Below, piece by piece: positions 32,023-40,847 of a DNA stretch of 62,339 nt. Position numbers and translations under genes: made by a program. The stretch lies in contig CAYXIO010000021.1 of NCBI GenBank assembly GCA_964465125.1, positions 1 through 62,339 on the forward strand, given 5' to 3'. Position 1 is the first letter of the stretch. Every line of letters begins with the position of its first letter. This DNA comes from CAYOHG01 sp964465125. Its GTDB lineage: Bacteria; Planctomycetota; Phycisphaerae; UBA1845; Fen-1342. The notes under the pieces were generated by a model. That model was not told the origin of the DNA. It did not search any database and saw only the letters and a program-made list of their open reading frames with translations.

Positions 32023-33939
32023 TTGCCGACCGATCCTGCCGAGCTTCATCCGGCTCTCGCGCGCGGCGCGCCGCCGTCCCCGGAGAACGCGCCCGACGGC
32101 ACCCCCCGCTGGCGGCGGATCCTCTCGACCGGCATTCCGCTCGGCGTGGTCCTGGCCGTAATCGCCTACGGCCTGGTCTGGCAACGCGGCTTCTACATGG
32201 ACGATTACTCGAACCGCGCCGCCGGCTACGACGTCGTCGCGCGGCAGCCGCTGCCGATCTGGAGCGCGGACGCGATCCCCGGTTTTCCCGTCCGCGCGCT
32301 GGCGTGGGCGCTCAACCGACAGCTCGCGGTCTGGCTGGCCGGGCACGAATGGGCCGTGCGCGCCGCGTGCAGCCTTTTCGCCGCGCTGAACGGCCTGCTG
32401 CTCGGAGTGCTGGCCGCCCGCCTGACCGGTGCGCGCGTCGCGGGCGTCGCGGCGGGTTGGATCTACCTCGCCCCATTCGTCGCGCAGGAAGCCGTCCTGT
32501 GGGCCGGCGCGGTGAGCTACACCTTCAACGTGACGCTCGCGCTGCTTGGGATCATGGCCATGTCGCGCGGCGCCATCGCCGCCACCCGCGTCGGCGGCGT
32601 GGCCTGGTCGGCTGTCGGCATTCTCCTGTTTCTGCTGTGCATGCTCTGCTTCGAAACGCCGCTGACCATGACCGCGTTCCTGCCGTTCGCGGCCATCGCG
32701 CTGGCGATGCGGCGGTCGCGCTGCCCGTCGCGAGCCGCGATTCGCGCCCTGCTTTCGATCGCCGCCCTGGTGGTGCTGGCCGGGCTCTATGCCTGGCTGT
32801 TCTACGGACGCGCCCCCATGCTCGAGTCGCGCGGCGGGTTCGTTCGAAACGTCGCGGAGTGGTTCGGGCGGCTGCGCGTGTTCATGGAAGGCCTGGAGTG
32901 GCTGACCATCGGCTCGTACGGAGCGCGCCTGACGGCTGAGGCATTCGGGCTCGGACTGGAAAAGCTGCTCAGCACCGTCGGCGGTCTGCTGACCAGCGCC
33001 GCATTTCTTGTGCTCGCGCTGCCGACGGTTGCAGGATGGCAGCCGCAACGAGCGCGCTTGCCGCGGTCCCGGCAAATCGGCCTTGGCGTCTGCATGATCG
33101 CGGGCGGCGCGGCGCTCTTCTTCGCTTCCTACTGGGTCCCGGCGACGCTGGTGCGCGGCCAGATCGTCGAATTCCGCATGCTCTACATGCCGCTGGCGGG
33201 GTTGTGCCTGGGGTTGGCCGGACTCGTCTCGATCGCGACGTGTCTGCTGCCTTGGGCCTGGCTCGAGCGCGCCCTGCTGGCAGCCTCGTGCGGCGTCGCC
33301 GCGGCGTGCGCGCTGTGCATGCTGGGCTACTGCGCCACGTTTGCGGCGCGCTTTCAGCTCGACGAGCGGCAGGTTGGCGCCTTGTTGGAAACGGTCAGCG
33401 CCGACGCGCTGCCGGCCGACGCATGCTTTGCTCCGCTGGAGCTGGACGAGCGCCTTTTCCGCCGCGACGACGCGCTCAGCCGGCTGCTGTTCGGCGTTTT
33501 CGCGACCCCCTGGAGCGCCAACGCCCGGCTGCGCGAGGCCTATCACCGGCGCGACGTGCAGTCGACCGCGCTGAATCCGTGGCTGGGGGTGCGCATTGAG
33601 GTCGTCGCCGACGGCGCAACTCCGTGCGGCAGCGATCGGCTGCGCTTCAACGGCGTGGAAGTCTGTGCCGAGCGCGCGATCCCCTTCGCGTATCGCGATG
33701 GACGCGCGTGGCTGGTGGAGCGGGTCGAAATCCGCAGCGATGGCGAGCCGGCGCACGAAGTCGCGTTCACCTCGGTCGCGTCGCTGGCCGGCCGCGGCGC
33801 GCCCGCAGCGCGGGCAGTCGTCCAGATCAGCCCCGACGGATCGTGCCTTTGGAAGCTCGTGTATCCGGACTCAGGCAGCGCGGCCCGGCTTGACGCCCCC
33901 GGCAGAATCCAGCGTAGTGCCGCCGTCGAACAAGGATGA
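32023..33939 (+). CDS. Polytopic membrane protein, glycosyltransferase-39-like or hypothetical
   Basis: 638 aa. After a 40-residue cytoplasmic start there are about ten hydrophobic helices (for example GIPLGVVLAVIAYGLVW, VGILLFLLCMLCFETPL, LLSIAALVVLAGLYAWLF) up to about residue 450, then a soluble domain of 190 residues. An Asp lies in the first outside loop (YMDDYSNRAAG), as in GT39/GT83-type enzymes that use lipid-linked sugars, but I cannot assign the family firmly. TTG start with GAAGGA upstream. It opens the polysaccharide locus. Confidence 0.6.
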   Translation: MPTDPAELHPALARGAPPSPENAPDGTPRWRRILSTGIPLGVVLAVIAYGLVWQRGFYMDDYSNRAAGYDVVARQPLPIWSADAIPGFPVRALAWALNRQLAVWLAGHEWAVRAACSLFAALNGLLLGVLAARLTGARVAGVAAGWIYLAPFVAQEAVLWAGAVSYTFNVTLALLGIMAMSRGAIAATRVGGVAWSAVGILLFLLCMLCFETPLTMTAFLPFAAIALAMRRSRCPSRAAIRALLSIAALVVLAGLYAWLFYGRAPMLESRGGFVRNVAEWFGRLRVFMEGLEWLTIGSYGARLTAEAFGLGLEKLLSTVGGLLTSAAFLVLALPTVAGWQPQRARLPRSRQIGLGVCMIAGGAALFFASYWVPATLVRGQIVEFRMLYMPLAGLCLGLAGLVSIATCLLPWAWLERALLAASCGVAAACALCMLGYCATFAARFQLDERQVGALLETVSADALPADACFAPLELDERLFRRDDALSRLLFGVFATPWSANARLREAYHRRDVQSTALNPWLGVRIEVVADGATPCGSDRLRFNGVEVCAERAIPFAYRDGRAWLVERVEIRSDGEPAHEVAFTSVASLAGRGAPAARAVVQISPDGSCLWKLVYPDSGSAARLDAPGRIQRSAAVEQG

Positions 33940-33948
33940 ACCGCGACC

Positions 33949-34428
33949 ATGATCGCACCCAGTGTCGTTCTCGGAAAAGACGTCTCCATCCCGCGCGCGG
34001 AGCTCGTGAACCTCTACGGCTGCGAGATCGGCGACGGCACCAAGATCGGGCCGTTCGTCGAGATTCAGAAGCAGGCCAAGATCGGGAAGCACTGCAAAGT
34101 CTCCAGCCACACGTTCATCTGCTCCGGCGTCACGGTCGAGGATGAGGTATTCGTCGGGCACGGGGTGATGTTCGTCAACGACCTTTTTCCGCGCTCGACG
34201 AATGAAGACGGCTCGATGCAGACCGAAGCCGACTGGAAGATGATCCCGACCGTCCTGAAGCACCAATGTGCCGTCGGCAGCAACGCGACCCTTCTCTGCG
34301 GCATTACGATCGGCCGGCAGGCCCTGGTCGGGGCCGGAGCGGTAGTCACAAAGGACGTTCCGGATTACGCTATTGTCGCGGGAAACCCGGCGCGGGTTAT
34401 TGGGGACGTGCGCAACAGGAAACAGTAG
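33949..34428 (+). CDS. Left-handed beta-helix acetyltransferase (WbpD/WlbB-like)
   Basis: 159 aa. Hexapeptide repeats run through the whole chain (IGDGTKIGPFVEIQKQAKIG, CGITIGRQALVGAGAVVTKD), ending DYAIVAGNPARVIG. Its neighbours are a Gfo/Idh dehydrogenase and a DegT aminotransferase, the same set that makes UDP-2,3-diacetamido-uronic sugars. It would acetylate the 3-amino group using acetyl-CoA. Substrate is inferred from context only. Confidence 0.8.
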   Translation: MIAPSVVLGKDVSIPRAELVNLYGCEIGDGTKIGPFVEIQKQAKIGKHCKVSSHTFICSGVTVEDEVFVGHGVMFVNDLFPRSTNEDGSMQTEADWKMIPTVLKHQCAVGSNATLLCGITIGRQALVGAGAVVTKDVPDYAIVAGNPARVIGDVRNRKQ

Positions 34429-34501
34429 GGACGAACGGAGTCGACGGACGGGTAGCCGCGGGGCTGGACCTGCAATGGCGCCGTCCGGGGAGGGTGTTCT
34501 C

Positions 34502-35527
34502 GTGGTCAACGTCGCTGTTGTCGGTTACGGCTATTGGGGACCGAACCTGGTCCGCAACTTCGCCGAGACACCTGGCGCAAAGCTCGTCGCCGTCTGCGAC
34601 ATGAACGCCGCGCGCCTCGAGCCGATCCGCCTTCGCTATCCGGCGGTGGAAGTCACCACCCAGTTCGACGAGGTGCTTGGCGATCCGAAGGTCGGCGCCG
34701 TCGCGCTCGCCACGCCGGTGCATACCCATTTCGATCTTGCGAAGCGCGCGCTCTCCGCGGGCAAGCACGTGCTGGTCGAGAAGCCGATCGCCTCGACTTC
34801 AGAGGAAGCGCTCAAGCTCATCGAACTGGCCGAGCGGCAGAAGCGTACGCTGATGGTCGATCACACGTTTGTGTACACACCCGCGGTTCGGAGGATTCGT
34901 GAGCTGATCGACGGCGGCCAGATCGGGGACGTCTACTACTACGACTCGACCCGCATCAACCTGGGCCTGTTTCAGCCCGATGTGAACGTCATCTGGGACC
35001 TGGCGGTTCACGACCTGTCCATCCTGGAGTACATCCTGCCCGCCAAGCCCCGGGCCGTCTCCGCGACCGGAACGGCCCACGTCGAGGGTCGGCCGGCCAA
35101 CGTGGCCTATCTGACCCTGTTCTTCGACTCGGCCCTGATCGCGCACGTGCACGTCAACTGGCTCGCCCCGGTGAAGCTGCGCCAGACGCTGATCGGCGGC
35201 AGCAAGAAGATGATCGTCTACGACGATCTTCAGCCGAGCGAGAAGATCAAGGTCTACGACAAGGGCATCACCGTCACGAACGATCCCGAGAGCAGCTACA
35301 AGCTGCGGGTCGGCTATCGCAGCGGCGACATGTGGGCGCCCCAACTGGACGCCACCGAGGCGCTGCGCACCGAAGCGCTGCATTTCGTGCGCTGTGTCGA
35401 AAAGGGTGAGCGCCCGCAGAGCGACGGCGCCGCCGGCTTCCGCGTCGTGCAGGTCTGCGAAGCGGCCACCCGCTCGCTCGCGGAGCGCGGGAAGCTGATT
35501 ACACTCGAAGACAGGGGACTGGCATGA
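34502..35527 (+). CDS. Gfo/Idh/MocA-family dehydrogenase (nucleotide-sugar C3 oxidation, WbpB/WlbA-like)
   Basis: 341 aa. N-terminal NAD-binding VVGYGYWGPNLVRNF, conserved EKPIAST, and the middle region NLGLFQPDVNVIWDLAVHDLSIL typical of the sugar dehydrogenase subgroup. It would oxidise C3 of UDP-N-acetylglucosaminuronate before transamination. GTG 34502 is chosen because GGGGAGG lies eight bases upstream. It overlaps the aminotransferase gene by four bases. Confidence 0.85.
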   Translation: MVNVAVVGYGYWGPNLVRNFAETPGAKLVAVCDMNAARLEPIRLRYPAVEVTTQFDEVLGDPKVGAVALATPVHTHFDLAKRALSAGKHVLVEKPIASTSEEALKLIELAERQKRTLMVDHTFVYTPAVRRIRELIDGGQIGDVYYYDSTRINLGLFQPDVNVIWDLAVHDLSILEYILPAKPRAVSATGTAHVEGRPANVAYLTLFFDSALIAHVHVNWLAPVKLRQTLIGGSKKMIVYDDLQPSEKIKVYDKGITVTNDPESSYKLRVGYRSGDMWAPQLDATEALRTEALHFVRCVEKGERPQSDGAAGFRVVQVCEAATRSLAERGKLITLEDRGLA

Positions 35528-36627
35528 TCCCGTTTCTTGACCTGAAGGCCCAATACCGCTCGATCAAGGCCGAGCTCGACGCCGCCGTGCTGCACGTGCT
35601 CGAAAGCGCCGCCTACGTGCTCGGACCCGAGGTCAAGGCATTCGAGGACGAGTTCGCCGCGTTCTGCGACGCCAAGCACGCCGTCGGCGTCAACAACGGG
35701 ACCAGCGCGCTGCACCTGGCGCTGCTGGCGGTCGGCGTCGGCCCCGGCGACGAGGTCATCACCACCCCGCACACGTTCGTGGCGACCGTGGCCGCCATCC
35801 GCTACACCGGCGCGCGGCCGATCTTCGTCGATATCGACCCGCGCTCCTTCACCATCGACCCGTCGCCGATCGAGGCTGCGATCACCCCGCGAACCAAGGC
35901 CATCATCCCGGTGCATCTGTACGGCCAACCGGCGGACATGGACCCGATCCTGGCCGTCGCGCGCAAGCACCGTTTGGCGGTCATCGAAGACGCCGCCCAG
36001 GCTCACGACGCCGAATACAAGGGCCGCCGCGTCGGCGCGCTGGGTGACCTGGCCTGCTTCAGCTTCTATCCCGGCAAGAACCTCGGCGCCTGCGGTGAGG
36101 GCGGCGCGGTCGTTACGAATCACGCCGAGCTGGCCCAGAAAATCCGCATGCTGCGCGACTGGGGCCAGGAGCGGAAGTACGAGCACGTGCTCAAGGGATA
36201 CAACATGCGGCTGGAGGGGATGCAGGGCGCCGTGCTGCGCGTCAAGCTGCGTCACCTGAAGACCTGGACCGACGGGCGCCGCCGCGCCGCCAAGCTGTAC
36301 CACGAGCTGCTGCGTGACCGCGGCGTGCAGGCGCCGGTCGAGGCCCCCTACTCGCGGCACGTGTACCACATTTACGCGGTCCGCTGTGAGGACCGCATCG
36401 AATTGCAGAAGGCCCTCGCGCGGCACGAGATTCAGACCGGCATTCACTACCCCGAGCCGGTTCACCTGCTCAAGGCGCACGCCGACCTGGGTTACTGCAA
36501 GGGCGATTTCCCGCACGCGGAGAAAGCCGCCGCGGAGGTGCTTTCGCTGCCGATGTTCCCCGAGCTGACCGAGGCGCAGGTGCGAACCGTCGCCGAGGCC
36601 GTGAGCAGCCATGTCGCCGTCGGATGA
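35524..36627 (+). CDS. DegT/DnrJ/EryC1-family sugar aminotransferase (WbpE-like)
   Basis: 367 aa PLP enzyme. FYPGKNLGACGEGG holds the PLP lysine; GVNNGTSALHLALLAVGVGPGDEVITTPHTFVATV is split between the usual substrate and phosphate motifs. The C-terminal GIHYPEPVHLLKAH is characteristic of WbpE/WlbC. It transfers an amino group from glutamate to the 3-keto sugar made by the preceding dehydrogenase. ATG overlaps the preceding stop (ATGA). Its last 17 bases overlap the next gene. Confidence 0.9.
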   Translation: MIPFLDLKAQYRSIKAELDAAVLHVLESAAYVLGPEVKAFEDEFAAFCDAKHAVGVNNGTSALHLALLAVGVGPGDEVITTPHTFVATVAAIRYTGARPIFVDIDPRSFTIDPSPIEAAITPRTKAIIPVHLYGQPADMDPILAVARKHRLAVIEDAAQAHDAEYKGRRVGALGDLACFSFYPGKNLGACGEGGAVVTNHAELAQKIRMLRDWGQERKYEHVLKGYNMRLEGMQGAVLRVKLRHLKTWTDGRRRAAKLYHELLRDRGVQAPVEAPYSRHVYHIYAVRCEDRIELQKALARHEIQTGIHYPEPVHLLKAHADLGYCKGDFPHAEKAAAEVLSLPMFPELTEAQVRTVAEAVSSHVAVG

Positions 36628-37312
36628 GCCGCAGCTCCAGTCGCGCGTCGTGAAGGCCGTTCACGGGCGGCGCGCCGTCGAGCCGGATCCGGCCTTCGAG
36701 CTGGGCCTGGCTGAGCATTTGCGCGCCGCCAGCGACGCCGCCGCCCGGCTGGAGCTCTACACGCGCTTCGCGGCAGGACTGAGCGACTTCGACGCGTGCA
36801 TGCGTCGCGTGCTCTGGCGCGCCACCGCAAAGCGCTGCGGACACGGACTGCGCGTCGAGCCGGGCGCGGGGTTCAAGCACCTCGAGTCGTTTGAGATCGG
36901 CGAAGGCGTGTTCATCGGTGCGCAGGCCTATCTGCAAGGACGCTTCGACGGCTGCTTCGTCATCGGCGACCGCGTTTGGATCGGCCCGCAGGCCTACTTC
37001 GACGCGCGCGCCCTGATCCTCGGCGACGACGTCGGCTGGGGCCCGGGGGCCAAGGTGCTGGGCTCGGCCCACACCGGCGTTCCGATCGACGTTCCGATCA
37101 TCCGCACCGACCTCGAAATCAAGCCGGTGCGCGTCGGCGCCGAGGCGGACATCGGTGTGAACGCGGTGCTTCTGCCCGGCGTGACGATCGGGCGCGGCGC
37201 GATTGTCGGCGCCGGAGCGGTCGTCACCCAGGACGTCCCGGACTTCGCGATCGTCGCGGGCGTGCCGGCGAAGTTCCTGCGCTGGCGCGAGGGCTATGCG
37301 GACCCAAGCTGA
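36611..37312 (+). CDS. Hexapeptide O-acetyltransferase (WbbJ/maltose acetyltransferase-like)
   Basis: 233 aa. A helical N-terminal region of about 70 residues, then a left-handed beta helix (FEIGEGVFIGAQAYLQGRFD, VGAEADIGVNAVLLPGVTIG). The catalytic His lies in LGSAHTGVPIDVPI. It probably acetylates a sugar in the glycan or in a precursor. Translationally coupled to the aminotransferase gene. Confidence 0.8.
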   Translation: MSPSDEPQLQSRVVKAVHGRRAVEPDPAFELGLAEHLRAASDAAARLELYTRFAAGLSDFDACMRRVLWRATAKRCGHGLRVEPGAGFKHLESFEIGEGVFIGAQAYLQGRFDGCFVIGDRVWIGPQAYFDARALILGDDVGWGPGAKVLGSAHTGVPIDVPIIRTDLEIKPVRVGAEADIGVNAVLLPGVTIGRGAIVGAGAVVTQDVPDFAIVAGVPAKFLRWREGYADPS

Positions 37313-37393
37313 TTCCGAAACCGCCGCAGGGCGGATGCCGGTACGATGCTGAACTGTGCCAAACGCCGGCCCGCCGGCGGGAATTGACTGAGC

Positions 37394-38518
37394 ATGAACC
37401 TCGAAACGCACCATCCCAGCCCCGTCGGCGTCCCCCAGCCGGACGTCAGCCTGGTCATCCCCGTCTTCAACGAGGCCGAGGGGCTGGCCGCGCTGTTCGA
37501 GCGCATCGGAGCGCTGTCCGATTCGCTGCGCGGCATGCGCAGCGAGGTGCTCTTCATCGACGATCACTCGCGCGACGACTCTCCGCGCCTGCTTCGCGAG
37601 GCCTGCCAGCGCGACCCGCGCTTTCGCTTCATCCGGCTTTCCGCCAATCGCGGCAGCCACGTCGCGATCCTCGCCGGGCTTCAGCATTGCCGCGGGCGCT
37701 GCGCGGTGTTCCTGGCCGCCGATTTGCAGGACCCGCCCGAGCTGGTTCCCGGCATGCTCGATCACTGGCGCGGAGGCAGTCACGTGGTGTGGGCGGTGCG
37801 CACCCAGCGCGAGGGCATTCCGTTCTCGGAGCGCGCCTTCGCGAGCGCGTTCTATTTCGTATTCAACAAGCTCGCCCATGTATCTCTGCCGCCGCAGGGC
37901 TCCGATTTCGCCTTGCTCGATCGCGCCGTGATCGACGCGTTGAACCAGAGCATTTCGGCCAGCCCGTTCCTGATGGGCGAGATCGCGCAAGCGGGCTTTC
38001 GACAGTCGCAGGTCGAATACGTCAAGGAAGCCCGCCGCTTCGGCACCACCAAGTGGAATCTGAGGAAGAAGCTCAAGCTGTTCGCGGATGCGTTCGTGGC
38101 GTGCTCGTACACGCCGCTGCGCGCCATGTCGTACGTCGGCATCGCGATGAGCGTGCTCGGGTTCGTGTATGCGGCGCTGGTGATCTGCCTGCGGCTGGTC
38201 ATGGACACGCAGATCGAGGGCTGGGCCTCGCTGATGGTCGTGGTGCTCGTGCTGGGCGGCGTGCAGATGGTGATGCTCGGCGTGCTGGGAGAGTACCTCT
38301 GGCGGACCCTGGAGCACGCGCGGCGACGGCCGCTCTATTTCATCGAAGACGGCACGCGCGTCGAGACCGCGCGCGAAGCGGCGGCGCCCGTTCTCTCCGC
38401 CCGCTCGGCCGCGGTTCAGCCGAGCCGGGCGCCGGCGTCACGATTCGAAGCTGAGACGGCTGCGGCGCGGCCGGAGTCGCAAGTCGGCGAGGCGTCGGGC
38501 GCGGCTCGCGATCACTGA
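37394..38518 (+). CDS. Family 2 glycosyltransferase with two C-terminal membrane helices (polyprenyl-phosphate type)
   Basis: 374 aa. GT2 core: VSLVIPVFNEAEGLAALFER, LFIDDHSRDDS, FLAADLQDPPEL (the DxD-like motif), FGTTKWNLRKK. Two hydrophobic helices follow (SYVGIAMSVLGFVYAALVI and LMVVVLVLGGVQMVMLGVLG). The organisation matches DPM1/ArnC/GtrB enzymes that move a sugar onto undecaprenyl phosphate. A disordered Ala/Arg-rich tail of 60 residues is unusual. Confidence 0.88.
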   Translation: MNLETHHPSPVGVPQPDVSLVIPVFNEAEGLAALFERIGALSDSLRGMRSEVLFIDDHSRDDSPRLLREACQRDPRFRFIRLSANRGSHVAILAGLQHCRGRCAVFLAADLQDPPELVPGMLDHWRGGSHVVWAVRTQREGIPFSERAFASAFYFVFNKLAHVSLPPQGSDFALLDRAVIDALNQSISASPFLMGEIAQAGFRQSQVEYVKEARRFGTTKWNLRKKLKLFADAFVACSYTPLRAMSYVGIAMSVLGFVYAALVICLRLVMDTQIEGWASLMVVVLVLGGVQMVMLGVLGEYLWRTLEHARRRPLYFIEDGTRVETAREAAAPVLSARSAAVQPSRAPASRFEAETAAARPESQVGEASGAARDH

Positions 38519-38563
38519 CCTTGTGCGGATGCGCACACACACACTCGACTGGGAGCGAAGCGC

Positions 38564-39562
38564 ATGGCGAAGGAGTTCAGACGCGTACTGGTGACAGGTG
38601 GAGCCGGCCTGGTCGGCTCGCACATCGTCGATCAACTGATTGCCCGTCGAGCTTCGGGCAACTACGCCGAGATCGTCGTGCTCGACAGCTTCGTGCGCGG
38701 ACGGCGCCAGAACCTGGCCGACGCGCTGCGCCACCCCGGAATCACCATCGTTGAGGGCGACATTCGCGACCGCGACTGCGTCACCTCCGCCCTGCGCGGC
38801 GTCGACCTGGTCTTCCACCAGGCGGCCATCCGCATCACGCAGTGCGCCGAGGAGCCGCGGCTGGCGCTCGAAGTGCTTGTCGACGGCACCTACAACGTGC
38901 TCGAGGCCGCGGTCGCCGCGAAGGTGAAGAAGGTCGTCGCGGCGTCGTCCGCGTCGGTGTACGGCCTGGCCGATCGCTTCCCAACCGACGAATCCCAGCA
39001 CCCCTACCACAACCGCACCTTCTACGGCGCCGCCAAGACCTTCAACGAAGGCATGCTCCGCAGTTTCAACGACATGCACGGCCTGCCCTACGTCGCGCTG
39101 CGCTATTTCAACGTCTACGGGCCGCGGATGGACATTCACGGCGTCTACACCGAAGTCCTGATTCGCTGGATGGAGCGGCTCGAGCGGGGCGAACCGCCGC
39201 TGATTTTCGGAAACGGCAAGCAGACCATGGACTTCGTCTACATCGAGGACATCGCCCGGGCGAACATCCTCGCGGCGGAGTCCGATGTGAAGGACGACTT
39301 CTTCAACGTCGCCAGCGGGATCGAAACAAGCCTGCTCGACCTGGCGGCGGCGCTTTCGCGCGTCATGGGCCGCAGCGCGCCGCCGGAGCACCGCGAGGAG
39401 CGCAAGGTCAACGCCGTCTCGCGCCGCCTGGCGGACACGAGCCGGGCCGAGCGCAGGCTGGGCTTCCGCACGGAGATTTCGCTCGAGGAAGGCCTGCGGC
39501 GGCTGGTCGAGTGGTGGCGGGCGGAGAAGCGCGCGGCAGCGCCTGCGCTCGCATCGGTCTAG
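38564..39562 (+). CDS. NAD-dependent nucleotide-sugar epimerase/dehydratase (extended SDR)
   Basis: 332 aa. TGGAGLVGSHIVDQLI (NAD loop), ASSASVYG (Ser), FYGAAKTFNE (Tyr-x3-Lys), RYFNVYGPRMD and DFVYIEDIARANI. It is most like UDP-glucose 4-epimerase or UDP-glucuronate epimerase relatives; the reaction is not decided by sequence. GGGAGCG precedes the ATG. Confidence 0.88.
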   Translation: MAKEFRRVLVTGGAGLVGSHIVDQLIARRASGNYAEIVVLDSFVRGRRQNLADALRHPGITIVEGDIRDRDCVTSALRGVDLVFHQAAIRITQCAEEPRLALEVLVDGTYNVLEAAVAAKVKKVVAASSASVYGLADRFPTDESQHPYHNRTFYGAAKTFNEGMLRSFNDMHGLPYVALRYFNVYGPRMDIHGVYTEVLIRWMERLERGEPPLIFGNGKQTMDFVYIEDIARANILAAESDVKDDFFNVASGIETSLLDLAAALSRVMGRSAPPEHREERKVNAVSRRLADTSRAERRLGFRTEISLEEGLRRLVEWWRAEKRAAAPALASV

Positions 39563-39595
39563 CGCCGCCCATTCGCGCGCAGCGTGGAGAATCGC

Positions 39596-40804
39596 ATGCC
39601 TACCGTTGAGAAAACGCCGCGCTCGATCCCGGTCGCCAAGCCGTGGCTCGGCGAAGCCGAGGCGGCCGCCGCCCGAGAAGCGATCCTGTCGGGCTGGGTG
39701 ACGCAGGGCCCGCAGGTGGCCGCGTTCGAGAAGGACTTCGCGGCGTACGTCGGCGCGCCGCACGCCTGCGCGGTCTCGAACTGCACCACCGCGCTGCACC
39801 TGGCGCTGCTTGCGCTGGGCGTGAAGCCCGGCGACGAGGTCATCACCGTCAGCCACTCGTTCATCGCGACCGCCAACGCAATCCGCTACTGCGGCGCCAC
39901 GCCGGTGTTCGTAGACATCGACCCGGCGACCTTCAACCTCGATCCGGCGCGGCTGCCCGGCCTGATCAACGCGCGAACCCGCGCGATTCTCTGCGTGCAC
40001 CAGATCGGCATGCCGTGCGATCTCAGGGCCACTCTCGCCATCGCCCGTCAGCGCGGCCTGCCGGTCGTCGAGGACGCGGCTTGCGCGATCGGCAGCGAGA
40101 TTCACTGGAACGGCGCCTGGGAGCGCATCGGCAAGCCGCACGCCGACATCGCCTGCTTCTCATTCCATCCGCGCAAGCTGGTGACCACCGGCGACGGCGG
40201 CATGATCACCACCGCGAACGCCGAGTGGGATCGCCGCTTCCGCCTGTGGCGGCAGCACGGCATGAGCGTGCCTGATACGGTGCGGCATGCATCGCGCCAG
40301 GTCGTCGCCGAGAGCTATCCCGTGCTCGGCTACAACTACCGCATGACGGACATTCAGGCAGCCGTCGGGCGCGAGCAACTGAAGCGTCTGCCGGACATGA
40401 TCGCGCGCCGCCGAACGCTGGCGCTGCGCTACACGCGACTGCTCCAGACCCTCGAAGGCGTGCAGGCGCCGGCCGAGCCCGGCTGGGCCCGCTCGAACTA
40501 CCAGAGCTACTGCGTTCGGCTCGACGGCCGGCTGAACCAGACCGCGCTCATGCAGGCGATGCTCGATGCGGGCGTTTCCACCCGCCGCGGAGTCATGTGC
40601 GCGCATCGCGAGCCGGCCTATGCCGAGCCCTCGTGGTCGTGCGGCGGGCCGGGCGGCTGTGCGTGCGGCGAGGGGCACTGTGAGCGGCTGGCCGAAAGCG
40701 AGCGCGCCCAGGACCAGTGCGTTCTGTTGCCGCTCTACCACCAGATGACCGAAGAGGATCAGGACTACGTCGTCGACCTTCTGCGCAGCGCGGTGCGCGC
40801 TTGA
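39596..40804 (+). CDS. Second DegT/DnrJ/EryC1-family sugar aminotransferase, with a Cys-rich insertion
   Basis: 402 aa. PLP lysine in CFSFHPRKLVTTGDGGM, with ALGVKPGDEVITVSHSFIA and VVEDAACAIGS. Near the C-terminus (residues about 350-370) is CGGPGGCACGEGHC, four cysteines in 14 residues, inserted where relatives have a short loop; it could bind a metal. It acts on a 4-keto or 3-keto sugar, perhaps the product of the preceding epimerase/dehydratase. ATG 39596 with GGAG six bases upstream is preferred over GTG 39584. Confidence 0.87.
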   Translation: MPTVEKTPRSIPVAKPWLGEAEAAAAREAILSGWVTQGPQVAAFEKDFAAYVGAPHACAVSNCTTALHLALLALGVKPGDEVITVSHSFIATANAIRYCGATPVFVDIDPATFNLDPARLPGLINARTRAILCVHQIGMPCDLRATLAIARQRGLPVVEDAACAIGSEIHWNGAWERIGKPHADIACFSFHPRKLVTTGDGGMITTANAEWDRRFRLWRQHGMSVPDTVRHASRQVVAESYPVLGYNYRMTDIQAAVGREQLKRLPDMIARRRTLALRYTRLLQTLEGVQAPAEPGWARSNYQSYCVRLDGRLNQTALMQAMLDAGVSTRRGVMCAHREPAYAEPSWSCGGPGGCACGEGHCERLAESERAQDQCVLLPLYHQMTEEDQDYVVDLLRSAVRA

Positions 40805-40847
40805 GGCGCTGCGGCGTGGACGGCCCGTGGAGCGGGCGAAACGTACG

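Noticed and set aside
31618..33756. A 712-codon minus-strand frame over the membrane protein gene
   Set aside because: Antisense shadow of a gene with clear helices; composition is that of reversed coding sequence.
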